From JACRCT01 sp049841135 (GTDB lineage: Bacteria > Myxococcota > Myxococcia > Myxococcales > UBA5297): DNA of 64,000 nucleotides. The position numbers and the translations under genes are program-made. The notes under the pieces were generated by a model. The model had not been told where the DNA came from and did not search any database. It saw only the letters and a program-made list of their open reading frames with translations. Below are positions 18,461 through 28,979 of this stretch, one piece after another; positions within the stretch are counted from its first letter, which is position 1; each line of letters begins with the position of its first letter. Where the stretch lies: assembly GCA_049841135.1 (NCBI GenBank), contig JASGHK010000004.1, positions 2,790,001 through 2,854,000 on the forward strand. Reading direction: 5' to 3'.

Positions 18461-19512
18461 CTATGGCATCCTTCGGCTCTGGAGGTATTCGAGCGTCCGG
18501 CCAATCGCTTCGCGCGCCAGCACCGTGGCTCGGAGCCCGAGCTCTCACGGGCCCGCCGGGTCGCCGGGACGTATCGGGCGCGGGGCTCGTCCTTGGCGCG
18601 TTGGGCGACGGTGACCGGACGCCCGCCGGCCGCCTCGGCGACCAGGTGCGCCCACTCCGAGATGCTTCGGCTCTCTTCAGACCCGACGTTGTAGGGATGG
18701 AACGGCCGCCCACGGAACAGCAACGTCCAGAGCCAGATGGCGAGGTCGGCGGCGTACAGGTAGGAGCGGATGGGCGTGCCGTCGCCGCCCACGCGGATGG
18801 GCCCGTCCCCCAGCGCGTCGCGCAGGAAGTTGCCGATGGCGAAGTGCTCGTCGAGTGGCAAGTGAGGACCGACGAACGCGAAGCAGCGGGCAATCTTCGC
18901 CTCCAGACCGTGGGCGCGCCCGAAGGCCATGCACAGCGTCTCCGCCGCACGCTTCCCCTCGCCGTAGGCGGCCTGCTCCGACTCCGTCGCGGTCGCGCCC
19001 GTGAAGTCCTCGGAGAGGTGGCTCAGCTCGGGCGGCTGGGCGCCGTAGACGGCGCCCGAGCTCGCCAGCAGCACCTTCTTCGCGCCGCTCTGCCTCGCGA
19101 ACTCCAGCACGCGGCCGGTCCCTCCCACGATGGTCTCGAAGGTTCGCAGCCGCGCCGCGTCGTCGGCGTCGACCCGCGCGTCGGCGGCGGCGTGGACGAC
19201 GTGCGAGCACTGCACCTCGGGCCCTTCGAAGTCGCGCACGTCGCCGGCAAGCAGGCGGACCGCCGGGTGTCGGGCAAGCTCGGGCGCTCGCGCTTCGAAG
19301 CCGGCCGGATTCCGGCTGAGCACGAAGATGGACGCCCCCAGGCCCAGCCGCTCGTTCGCTTCCAGGAAGGTCCCCACGAGCCACCTTCCGAAGAACCCCG
19401 TGCCTCCGGTGAGGAAGAGGTTTCGTCCGCGCAGCTCCTCCCAGAGCCCGGGCGTGCAGGCCAGGACGTGGTCGAGATCCGCCACCGGCAACCCGTACCG
19501 CAGCTCGCTCAT
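18461..19512 (-). CDS. NAD-dependent sugar epimerase/dehydratase (frame break near C-terminus)
   Basis: About 350 residues. The Rossmann motif LFLTGGTGFFGRWL is near residue 33, with HVVHAAADARVD, LASSGAVYG and the catalytic YGEGK (YxxxK) further on. It belongs to the extended SDR family acting on nucleotide sugars. As sequenced, the frame runs to 18373 with a poor tail. Removing an AG pair at about 18542-18546 restores a tail with ELGLRATVLAREAIGRTLEY and a stop at 18461, which also removes the overlap with the NeuB-like gene. Candidate role: 4-keto reduction or epimerisation of the CDP-sugar. Starts 7 nt after the flavin reductase stop. Confidence 0.8.
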
Positions 19513-19519
19513 GGCCTCG

Positions 19520-20230
19520 CTACTCCCACGCGTCCTTGCGGATGCGTTCGTCCGGGACGCCGCGCGACCGAAGCCCCACGCCCAGCGACGCGAGCATGGC
19601 CGGCGGCCCGGAGAGATAGAAGACTGGCTCGCTCATCGCCTCGAGCCTCGGCCAGACGGCGTCGAGCGAGAGCGGCCCGGCCTGGCACCCACCGTCGGCG
19701 CCGGAGTCGGCGAAGAGCAGGGCCGAGAAGGCCGGCACCTCGGCCGCCCGCCGCTCGGCGAGCGTGCGCGAGAGCAGCAGCTCGGGCGTCCGCGCCCCGT
19801 ACGCGAGCAGCACCTTGCGCCCGTGACCGGCCTCGAGGCCTTCGATGAAGGCGGTGAACGCGCTGACGCCGGTCCCTCCCGCGAGCAGCACGGTGTCGCG
19901 CGCGGGGTCGATGACAAAGTCGCCGTAGGGCAGCTTGGCCCAGACCTCGACGCCCGGCTTGAGCAGCGCCTCCATCCGGCCGGTGAAGGCGCCCTTCACC
20001 GAGTAGCAGATGGAGAGCCGGTTGCGCTCCCGTGGCGAGCTGGCGATGGAGAAGACCCGCGAGTCGGGCCAGAAGCCGGCGCCGTCGTGGGGGTCGATCG
20101 CCAGGTGCAGGAACTGCCCAGGGCGGAACACCGGCGCGAGCCCCTCGGGCGCGAGCGTGACGGTGTAGACACGCCCGCCGTGGTCGACCACCGACTCGAC
20201 CGTGCAGCGCAGCTTTCGCGGCATCGCCAT
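19520..20230 (-). CDS. FAD/NAD(P)H oxidoreductase of the ferredoxin-reductase family, candidate E3 partner of RfbH
   Basis: 236 residues. FAD-binding RVFSIASSP (about 58), NAD-binding LLAGGTGVSAF (about 115) and YLSGPPAML (about 210) are all clear. Known E3 partners of RfbH (AscD, RfbI/DdhD) have about 330 residues and an extra plant-type 2Fe-2S domain. Here no Cys cluster exists at either end, so that domain is missing. The gene starts 13 nt after the rfbH stop with a strong GGGGAGGA site, so co-expression with RfbH is very likely. It probably passes electrons from NAD(P)H to RfbH's own 2Fe-2S cluster or to an unlinked ferredoxin. Confidence 0.82.
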   Translation of the reverse strand: MAMPRKLRCTVESVVDHGGRVYTVTLAPEGLAPVFRPGQFLHLAIDPHDGAGFWPDSRVFSIASSPRERNRLSICYSVKGAFTGRMEALLKPGVEVWAKLPYGDFVIDPARDTVLLAGGTGVSAFTAFIEGLEAGHGRKVLLAYGARTPELLLSRTLAERRAAEVPAFSALLFADSGADGGCQAGPLSLDAVWPRLEAMSEPVFYLSGPPAMLASLGVGLRSRGVPDERIRKDAWE

Positions 20231-20242
20231 CGCTTTCCTCCC

Positions 20243-21570
20243 CTATCCCTTCCTGGCCGTCTGGGCCGCGAAGAAGGCGTCGAAGGCGGCGAGCATGTGC
20301 GAGAGCATCGCCTCGGTCATCCCGGGGTAGACGCCGATGAAGAACGTGCGCTCGGTGATGACGTCGGTGTTCTCGAGCGAGCCGACCACGCGGTGCTCGA
20401 GGTCCATGAAGGCCGGGTGCCTGAGCAGGTTGCCGCAGAAGAGGTTGCGCGTCTCGACCTTGGCGCCCTCCAGCGCGCCCACCAGCGCCGCGCGGTGGAA
20501 GGGCGCGCCCGGGCGAAGGGTGACGACATAGCCGAACCAGCTTCGGGTCGGCCGCGGGCGGCGCTTCGTGCAGCACCAGGTGCTCCTCGTGCCGCCGCAG
20601 CCCGGCCTGGAGCGTGGCGTGGTTCCTCTTCCGGGCGGCGACGAACGCCTCGACCTTGCGCAGCTGCGCCGCGCCGATCGCGGCCTGTAGGTCGGTCGCC
20701 TTCAGGTTGTAGCCGACGTGGCTGTACACGTACTTGTGGTCGTAGCCCGTGGGCAGCCGCCCGTGCTGCTGGCTGAAGCGCTTGCCGCAGGTGTTGTTCT
20801 CGCCGCCCGCGCAGTAGCAGTCTCGCCCCCAGTCGCGGAAGCTCCGGGCGATGCGCGCCAGCTCCTCGTTGGCAGTCGAGACCGCGCCGCCCTCGCCGGT
20901 CGTGATGTGGTGCGCGGGGTAGAAGCTGAAGGTCGCCAGGTCGCCATAGGTCGCGGTCAGCTTCCCGGCGTAGCGCGAGCCCAGGGCATCGCAGTTGTCC
21001 TCGACGAGCCACAGGCCGTTGCGGTCGCACCACTCGCGCACTTCCTTGACCGGGAAGGGCACTCCCATGGTGTGCGCCATCATCACGGCTTTCGTCTTCG
21101 GGCTCTTGGCCGCCTCGATGCGCTCCATCAGCGGCACGTAGGTCCCCAGCTCCACGTCGACGAAGACCGGCACCGCGCGGTGCTGCACGATGGGCGCGAC
21201 GGTCGTGGGGAAGCCGGCGGCGAGCGTGATCACCTCGTCGCCGGGCCGCAGTCGCCGGTCGCGCAGCTTGGGGCTCGTCAGGCTGGCGACCGCCAGGAGG
21301 TTCGCCGAGGAGCCGGAGTTGACGAACAGGACGTTCTCCACGCCCAGGTACTCGGCGAGGCCGGTCTCGAACTCTTCGGTGAACCGGCCGGCCGTCAACC
21401 AGAAGTCGAGCGAGGAGTCGACGAGGTTGACGAGCTTCCGACTCGTCGTAGAAGCGCCCGGCGTAGCGCACCGGATCGCGGCCGGGGTTGAACGGTTTGG
21501 GCGGCTCGGCGGCCTGGTACTGCCGCACGAGGTCGAGGATCTGCTGGCGCAGCTGCTTGCGGTCGGCCAT
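20243..21570 (-). CDS. rfbH: CDP-4-dehydro-6-deoxyglucose 3-dehydrase E1 (two frame breaks)
   Basis: A PMP and 2Fe-2S enzyme that removes the C3 hydroxyl of CDP-4-keto-6-deoxyglucose together with a reductase. Joined length is about 441 residues, as in RfbH/DdhC/AscC. The hallmark His replacing the PLP lysine is present in FYPAHHITTGEGGAV. The four cluster ligands are visible: Cys in EDNCDALGS, then CYC and C in GRDCYCAGGENNTC, with the family spacing CxC-x7-C. Frame breaks lie near 21442 (between GRFYDE and KLVNLVDSSLDFW) and near 20542 (before WFGYVVTLRPGAPF). Each can be repaired by removing one base. Start ATG at 21570. Confidence 0.93.
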
Positions 21571-21577
21571 GCGGCCA

Positions 21578-21623
21578 TTCTGCCCGAACGGCTCGACGGA
21601 TTCGAGCGCGTTCTCGGGCAGAA
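21578..21623 (-). terminator. Hairpin downstream of clpX
   Basis: TTCTGCCCGAACG (21578-21590) pairs with CGTTCTCGGGCAGAA (21609-21623) with a two-base bulge. It lies just past the clpX stop and upstream of rfbH, so it may separate the two transcripts. No T-run is present. Confidence 0.4.
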
Positions 21624-21655
21624 GGGCCCTCGGCGCGGGAGAGAGCGGGCGGCGG

Positions 21656-22900
<1,245 letters not shown>

Positions 22901-23243
22901 GTCTGACTCCCTCAGGCAGCCACTCGTGCGGCCGTGTTTCGAGCTCGCTTTGGCGCTTCGCTTCTCTCCGAACCGAAGCCTTTGTGGATGCCTCGCGAGC
23001 GGCTCGACCTAAGATAAACACCCGCCAGGGCCCGAGTCCATTCGAACTCCGCGCGCCTTTCCCTGCGTCGGCCGCCCGACAGAGACACGCCCCAACCCCT
23101 GGAACTCTCGGCGCTTTCGCCTGCCCGCCTGCATCCTCTGTTGCATGCCCGCTCGGGTCTGGCCGTCCGAGCCCAAGTGCGGCTAATGTCCGCCCCCCGC
23201 CCGGGCTTATCGGTCCGGCCGGCGCAGTCGAGAAGGAGACCCC
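22901..23243. other. Divergent intergenic region clpX / lysC-lysA
   Basis: 343 bp with no gene that I can support. It holds the second copy of a 25-bp repeat (22952-22976) and a short AT-rich stretch (CCTAAGATAAACACC around 23009-23023) that could be part of a clpX promoter. I see no clear paired -35/-10. Confidence 0.5.
22952..22976. repeat. 25-bp dispersed repeat, copy 2
   Basis: Perfect inverted copy of 7002-7026, 52 bp upstream of the clpX start. The bases CTTCG and CGAAG near its ends can pair. Confidence 0.6.
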
Positions 23244-25834
23244 GTGTCCGACGCCCGTTTCGTGGTCCTCAAGTTCGGCGGCACCTCGGTGGCGACGCCC
23301 GAACGCTGGCGCACCATCCTCGAGCAGGCCAAGGCCCGCAAGGCCGAGGGCTTCGTGCCGGTGGTCGTCTGCTCCGCGGTCACCAAGATGACGGACCTCT
23401 TGAACAGGCTCGTCGACGAGGCGGCGCAGGGACGGCATTCGGGACCGCTGGCCCAGCTGCGCGAGCGTCACGCCGAAGCTCCGCCCAGGGCCTGGACATC
23501 GACCTCGAGGCGGCGGTCGGACCGGAGCTTCAGGAGCTGGAGCGCCTCGCGCTCGGCGCCGGGCTCCTGCGCGACTCGGGCCCGCGCGTGCGTGCCCGGG
23601 TGATGGCCATGGGCGAAATCCTCTCCACCAAGCTCGGCGCCGCCTTCATGACCAAGGCGGGCCTGCCGACCGAGTGGGTCGATGCGCGCACCTGCTTCGT
23701 CAGCGAGGCCGAGGAAAACCGCTCGGAGGCGCACCGGCTGCTCAACGCGACGGTCAGTGACGACGCGGACCCGGCGCTCGCCGAGCGCTTCGCCAAGACC
23801 GGCGCCTCGTGCCTCATCACCCAGGGCTTCATCGCCCGCGACCGGGACGGCAACACGGTGCTGCTCGGGCGTGGTGGCAGCGACACCTCGGCCTCCTACT
23901 TCGCCGCCAAGCTTGGGGCGGTCCGCTGCGAGATCTGGACGGACGTGCCTGGCATCTTCACCGCCGACCCGCGGCTCATCCCCGCGGCCCTGCTCGTGCG
24001 CCAGTGCAGCTACGGCGAGGCCCAGGAGATCGCCTCGATGGGCGCCAAGGTGCTGCACCCGCGCTGCATCGCGCCCTGCCGGCGGCACCGCATCCCCATC
24101 GAGATCCGCTGGACCGAGCGGCCGGAGGTCGAGGGCACGCGCATCGTCGGCGGCGAGAAGGCGGGCGCAGGCCAGGTCAAGGCGCTCTCGCACAAGAAGG
24201 GCGTGACGCTCGTCTCCATGGAGACGCAGGGCATGTGGCAGCAGGTGGGCTTCCTCGCCGATGCCTTCGCCTGCTTCAGGGCCCACGGCCTCTCGATCGA
24301 CCTGGTCTCGACGAGCGAGATGAACGTCACCGTCTCGCTCGACGCCGCGGCCAACACCCTGGACGACGCGACCCTCGCCGCCCTGCTCCTGGACCTGTCC
24401 AAGTTCTGCCGCGCCAAGCTCCTGCGCGGCTGTGCCGCCGTCTCGCTCGTCGGACGGAAGCTGCGGGCCCTCCTGCCCCTGCTGGGCCCGGCACTCGCCG
24501 TCTTCGAGGACCAGCCCATCCACCTCGTCTCCCAGGCCTCGAGCGACCTGAACCTCACCTTCGTGGTCGACGAGGCGCAGGCCGACCGGCTGGTGCGCGA
24601 CCTGCACTCGCAGATGTTCGAGCACCACAAGCTGGCGGAGGTCACCTTCGGGCCCTCGTGGCGCGAGCTGGTGGACCAGGGCCCCGTCGCCCAGCCTGCC
24701 AACCGCCCGGCGTGGTGGGGCGAGCGCCGCGACGAGCTGCTGGCGTTGGCGAGCGCGCGCGGCCCGGTCTACGCGCTGGATCCCAAGACCGTCGGCGAGA
24801 GCATCGCTGCGCTTCAGAAGCTGCCCGTCGACCGCGTCCTCTACGCCATGAAGGCCAACTTCACCGAAGGCCTGCTGAAGCTGGTCGAGTCGAAGGGGGT
24901 CGGCTTCGAGTGCGTCTCGGCGGGTGAGCTCGACCGCGTTCTCGCGCTCTTCCCGACGATCGACCGCTCGCGCCTGCTCTTCACGCCCAACTTCGCGCCC
25001 CGCGCCGAGTACGAGCGTGCGCTGGCCGAGGGCGTGACCGTCACCGTCGACAACGCCTACGTGCTGGAGAAGTGGGGCGAGCTGCTGCGCGGCCAGTCGA
25101 TCTTCTTGCGCATCGACCCCGGCACCGGCCGCGGCCACCACGCGCACGTGCGCACCGCCGGCCCGCAGGCCAAGTTCGGCGTCGCTCGCGCCGACCTCGA
25201 GAAGACCGCTGCGTTGGCGCAGAAGGCCGGCGCGACCATCGTCGGGCTCCACTCGCACCTGGGCTCCGGCATCCTCGACCCGACGAGCTGGCCGGAGGTC
25301 GCTGCCGCGCTCGCCGAGGCCTCGGAGCTCTTCCCGGACGCGAAGGTCCTCGACCTGGGCGGCGGCCTGGGAGTCCCCGAGACGCCGAGCCAGTCCGCGC
25401 TCGACCTGGAGTCGGTCGCCCAGGGCCTGGCCCAGGTGAGGGCCGCGCACCCGAAGTTCCAGCTGTGGCTCGAGCCCGGACGGTTCGTCGTCGCGCGTGC
25501 CGGCGTGCTCTTGGCGCGCGTCACGCAGGTGAAGCGCAAGGGCGAGATCACCTTCGTCGGCATCGAGGCCGGCATGAGCACCTTCATCCGCCCGGCTCTC
25601 TACGGCGCCTACCACGAGATCGTGAACCTGACCCGACTCGGCGAACCCGCGACGCAGACCGTGCACGTCGTCGGCCCCATCTGCGAATCCGGCGACGTGG
25701 TCGGGCACGCCCGGCGCCTGCCGCGCTGCCTGGAGGGCGACGTGCTGCTCATCGGGACGACCGGGGCCTACGGCCGGGCCATGGCCAGCGAGTACAACCT
25801 CCGACCGCCCGCAGCCGAGGTCCTGCTCGCTTGA
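23244..25834 (+). CDS. lysC-lysA: Bifunctional aspartate kinase / diaminopimelate decarboxylase (one frame break)
   Basis: About 862 residues joining the first and last enzymes of lysine synthesis. The N-terminal aspartokinase has VLKFGGTSVATPERWR (residue 7 onward), then LLGRGGSDTSA and IWTDVPGIFTADPR; ACT-type regulatory sequence follows (about 320-460). The C-terminal fold-III PLP domain has the Schiff-base Lys in YAMKANFTEGLLK (about 536), GLHSHLGSGILDP and CESGDVV. The frame shifts near 23480 (after LRERHAE, before AQGLDIDLE); a deletion or a 2-nt insertion would repair it. The GTG at 23244 has AAGGAG. Similar LysC-LysA fusions are known from Xanthomonas and Xylella. Confidence 0.9.
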
Positions 25835-25984
25835 GGCGGTCAGCGACAGATCGATGTTGCGGGGCCTAGAGGCATCTTCAAGAAATCCAAGAGGTTGCCG
25901 AATCGCACCCCAGGAAAATCAGGCACTTGGCCGTTGCCTCCAGGTTCGGTCTTTCGGGCCTCGGACACCCTGCCTTTGCGGCCG

Positions 25985-26013
25985 TTGATGCGTTGATGCA
26001 TCCTGGCTATGCT
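25985..26013 (+). promoter_or_regulatory. Promoter/operator of vapBC with TTGATGC repeats
   Basis: TTGATG (25985-25990), a 17-bp spacer and TATGCT (26008-26013) end only 7 bp before the GTG of vapB, so the mRNA would be leaderless or nearly so. TTGATGC occurs three times in about 35 bp, and GATGCATC is a palindrome; these could be the autoregulatory operator usual for VapB. Confidence 0.45.
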
Positions 26014-26020
26014 TTGATGC

Positions 26021-26272
26021 GTGAGGACGACCATCAACATTGATGAAGCGTTGCTCGAGCTCGCAAAGCAGCAAGCTCGGGCGCGCCGAGTCTCGCTCGG
26101 CCAGGTCGTTGAGGATGCCCTCCGCGCCGCGCTCGTCGCCCGAAAGGCCGAGACCGTCCCACCCTTCGAACTCGTCACGTTCCGCGGCGACGGCCCTCGG
26201 GAAGGCATCGACCTGGACCGTACTTCCGAGCTGCTCGCTGCTGAGGACGAGCAGCGCTACCGCAAGGGGTGA
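26021..26272 (+). CDS. vapB: VapB-type ribbon-helix-helix antitoxin
   Basis: 83 residues. The N-terminal RTTINIDEALLELAKQQARA (beta-strand then helix) is the DNA-binding RHH fold of VapB antitoxins. The C-terminal half, rich in acidic residues (REGIDLDRTSELLAAEDEQRY), is expected to wrap the toxin. The GTG start has no ribosome site, which fits a leaderless transcript. A gap of 3 nt separates it from the PIN toxin. Confidence 0.82.
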   Translation: MRTTINIDEALLELAKQQARARRVSLGQVVEDALRAALVARKAETVPPFELVTFRGDGPREGIDLDRTSELLAAEDEQRYRKG

Positions 26273-26275
26273 GCC

Positions 26276-26716
26276 TTGCTCCTGCCGGACGTCAACGTGC
26301 TCGTCTATGCGCACCGTGCCGAGTCGCCGGAGCACGAGGCGCACGCGCGCTGGCTAACCGAGCTCGTCAACGGTCAGGAACCCTTCGGCATGTCCGAGCA
26401 GGTGCTCAGCAGCTTCGTGCGGATCGTCACCAACCCACGAATCTTCAAGACGCCGACGCCTCTGGAGACCGCGTTGACGTTCTGTCGAAGCCTCTTGAGC
26501 CGGCCCAACGTCGTGCGATTGAGGCCAGGGGCCCGCCACTTTGATCTCTTCGCGGATCTCTGCCACCGGACGAACGCCCCCTCCAAGCTCGTTGCAGATG
26601 CCTACCTCGCAGCCATCGCGATGGAGCATGGGTGCGAGTGGGTCACCACGGACTCGGACTTCGCTCGGTTTCCCGGGCTGCGCTGGCGTCATCCGCTGAG
26701 GCCCGCGACCCACTGA
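26276..26716 (+). CDS. vapC: VapC-type PIN-domain ribonuclease toxin
   Basis: 146 residues. The acidic PIN residues are visible: Asp in LLPDVNVLVYAHR (residue 5), an acidic/Ser segment MSEQVLSSFVRIVTN, Asp in LVADAYLAAIAMEHG and Asp in WVTTDSDFARFPGLRW. Such toxins cut tRNA or rRNA and are held in check by the VapB partner just upstream. The start is TTG at 26276 after AAGGGG; an overlapping GTG at 26269 is in another frame. LLPDVNVLVYA is the typical N-terminus for the family. Confidence 0.88.
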   Translation: MLLPDVNVLVYAHRAESPEHEAHARWLTELVNGQEPFGMSEQVLSSFVRIVTNPRIFKTPTPLETALTFCRSLLSRPNVVRLRPGARHFDLFADLCHRTNAPSKLVADAYLAAIAMEHGCEWVTTDSDFARFPGLRWRHPLRPATH

Positions 26717-26725
26717 GCAGCGCTC

Positions 26726-27812
26726 TCACGGAGCCTCCTTCAGCGGTCTGAGTAGCGCTCCGCCTCGCGGGCCGAGCATCCGCAGCGCGATCACCAGCGA
26801 GACCGCAGAAGCCACGATCAGCGCAACGAAGACCGGCGGCGAGAACAGCCTTCCCTCCGGGAAGAAGGTCGGCAGGCCGCCGAGGATCAGCGCCAGGCTA
26901 GGGATGCCGAAGGCCGTCGCCGGGCGTCCTGGGAGCAGGTGGCTCGTCGCCATCAGCGTCACCGGCATCGTCAGCTGGAAGAACAGCAGCCCCGCGAGCA
27001 CGACAGGCGTGCTGCCCGCACTGAAGGCAATCAGCGGAGCCGAGAATCAGCAGCGCCGCGACGCTCGACTCGAGCCAGCCGAACCGGTCGGCGATGAACC
27101 CGCCGCTGGCCTTCCCGAGGAGCGCCGCCAGCGGAACGCCGAGGAGCAACAGCGTCGTCCCCTTCTCGCACTCATGGCAGGCGCCGAAGCCCACGTACGA
27201 GCGCACCATCACCGAGAAGAAGAGCAATCCCAGTGCGAGCCAACGGGCCGACGCCATCAGGTCCGGCTCCACGGCCGCCTCGTCCGGACCTTTCGTCGAG
27301 TGCGCGAGATCGACGAAGGCGAAGGAGACGCCGAGCGCCGCGACGAGACCCCAGAGCGGCCCGGTTCCCGTGCGCCCCATCCACATCCCCAGTCCCAAGC
27401 CCACCGCGCCCGGTCCCACGAAGAGGCCTGCCGGAGCCGCCCGTTTTCCACAGGAGCGGAGCACGGACGCGCCGGCGCCCAGATGGAACAGCGAGTTGCC
27501 CAGGCTCGCCGTCACGAGCGTGGCGACGGTGGAGACGTCGACCAGCAGCAGCCCGAGGGTCGTCAGCGCCAGCCCAGCGAAGACCGCGGCGCGGGAAAGG
27601 CCGCGACGATCCACGAAGACACCGATAGGCGCCTGAGTCGCGAACGCCACGACGTCGTAGCCCAGGATGACCCAGAACGAGCTGAGGACGCTGACGAGGG
27701 TGGAATCGCCGGTGCGCCAGACGGAGGTGACGGTCGAGGCGTCCACCAGCAGGTGCAGCGCGCCGTAGAGCGCGGCGCGGGCCGACGGCGATGACAGGGA
27801 CCGGACGGCCAC
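26726..27812 (-). CDS. MFS transporter (one frame break)
   Basis: About 360 residues with about ten to twelve hydrophobic helices. The first loop holds the MFS-like FVDRRGLSRAAVFAGL, and a mid-protein loop repeats the pattern as FIADRFGWLESSVAALL. The frame breaks near 27042; the other frame continues SAPLIAFSAG and then VLAGLLFFQLTMPVTLMATS to the stop at 26726. Substrate unknown. The region around residue 120 has a CGKRAAPAGLFVGPG loop of no known meaning. Stands alone between vapC (convergent) and the coiled-coil gene. Confidence 0.72.
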
Positions 27813-27824
27813 GACGATGCTCCA

Positions 27825-28583
27825 CTACCCCGGCTTGGGCGGCTCGAAGAACTCGAGGATCTTCTCGATCTGCCCCTTGCGCAGCTGCGCGGCGGCCACC
27901 AGCCCGGCGTGCCCCAACTGGCGCTTCTCGATGTCGGCCTTGAGCGCGGCGATCTTGTCGGTCAGCGACTTGATCTGCGCCTCGGCCTCCTGCACGGCCT
28001 TCTGGCTCGCGGCGTCGTTGACCTTCACATAGGTGTCGATCGCCTTCTTCTGGTTCTGGCTGGCGGTGACGATCTTCGCGAGCTCGATGCCGAAGGCCTT
28101 GAGCGACGTCTCGACAATGGTCTTCTGCAGCGCCAGCGGGGTCTCGGGCGGGAGGTTCTTGAGCAGCTCTTCGGCCTTCTTGACCCGGTCGAGCTCCATC
28201 ACGTCCATCCCGGCGTCGCGGAAGATGGCCTCGAAGTTGATGTTGGCCGGGGCGACCTTCGGCGGCTCAGGCGCCTCGGGGGTTGCGGCGGGAGCAGGCA
28301 TCGGGTTCGGGGCCGCTGGCACCGAGGCTCCGGAGCCGATGGCCGGGAAGTGCGTGACCTTCGGGCCAGAGACGGCGGGCGCCGGAACAGGGGCCGTGGC
28401 CGCCGGGGCGGAAGCGGCAGGGCTCGCGGTCGGGTCCGAGGCCTTCACCAGCTCGTCCATCAGCTCGGATGGCGACTTGCCGTTGGTCTCCAGCGCTTCC
28501 TTCGTCGCCTCTTCGTCGGATTTCGGCGCTTCCTTGCGCTCGAAGAACGTCCCGAGGATCTTCGATCCGAAACTCTCCGCCAT
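27825..28583 (-). CDS. Unknown protein with Ala/Pro-rich linker and C-terminal coiled coil
   Basis: 252 residues, not recognised. Residues 1-50 are charged (FERKEAPKSDEEATKEALE). Residues 55-110 form a low-complexity Ala/Pro linker. Residues 120-250 are strongly helical, with a likely coiled coil (VQEAEAQIKSLTDKIAALKADIEKR), ending GQIEKILEFFEPPKPG. There is no signal peptide or membrane helix, so it is probably cytoplasmic. The ATG at 28583 is preferred over an in-frame GTG six bases upstream because of the AGGTGG site. Confidence 0.6.
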   Translation of the reverse strand: MAESFGSKILGTFFERKEAPKSDEEATKEALETNGKSPSELMDELVKASDPTASPAASAPAATAPVPAPAVSGPKVTHFPAIGSGASVPAAPNPMPAPAATPEAPEPPKVAPANINFEAIFRDAGMDVMELDRVKKAEELLKNLPPETPLALQKTIVETSLKAFGIELAKIVTASQNQKKAIDTYVKVNDAASQKAVQEAEAQIKSLTDKIAALKADIEKRQLGHAGLVAAAQLRKGQIEKILEFFEPPKPG

Positions 28584-28631
28584 GGCCACCTCGTCGAGCT
28601 GCTGCGAACGGTCGAATCCTATCCCAAGGCG

Positions 28632-28979
28632 CTAGGTCTTCCGGCGACTCTTGCGGGCTGCGAGGAACAGTCCCGAGAACGTGACCGCCAGCCCGAGCGC
28701 AATGAGGTCCGTCGTGGATGAGCGGCCCGGCGCGGCGCCACAGCCATTGCTCCCGTACGCCTCGCAGGCCACACAAGAGTGTGTTCCTACGCCTCCGTCA
28801 TTCGCGCAGTTGGCCTCGATGCAGGTCCCCACGGTGGAGTGCGGGACCTGACACGAGTCTCCCAAGGACTTCGTCACACACGCGCTCTCGTCCAGGGGCA
28901 GTGGAGGCGCGAGGTCTGCCCGAGAGACCGATGGTCCCAAGAGAAGCGCTGCGACGGCGACGATGATTGCTGCTCTCAT
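28632..28979 (-). CDS. Small secreted Cys-rich protein with MYXO-CTERM-like tail
   Basis: 115 residues. Signal peptide at residues 1-21 (MRAAIIVAVAALLLGPSVSRA). Then a short domain with eight Cys (SACVTKSLGDSCQVPHSTVG, CIEANCANDGG, CVACEAYGSNGC) resembling EGF-like or DUF-type disulfide modules. A C-terminal membrane helix and basic end (LGLAVTFSGLFLAARKSRRKT) follow a GCG motif. This Cys - helix - basic arrangement is that of MYXO-CTERM sorting tails, though only one Cys precedes the helix. The ATG at 28979 has GGAGGG upstream. Confidence 0.62.
   Translation of the reverse strand: MRAAIIVAVAALLLGPSVSRADLAPPLPLDESACVTKSLGDSCQVPHSTVGTCIEANCANDGGVGTHSCVACEAYGSNGCGAAPGRSSTTDLIALGLAVTFSGLFLAARKSRRKT

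Noticed and set aside
26269..26544. Alternative vapC start at GTG 26269
   Set aside because: That GTG is in a different frame from the PIN domain; the TTG at 26276 gives the family-typical N-terminus.
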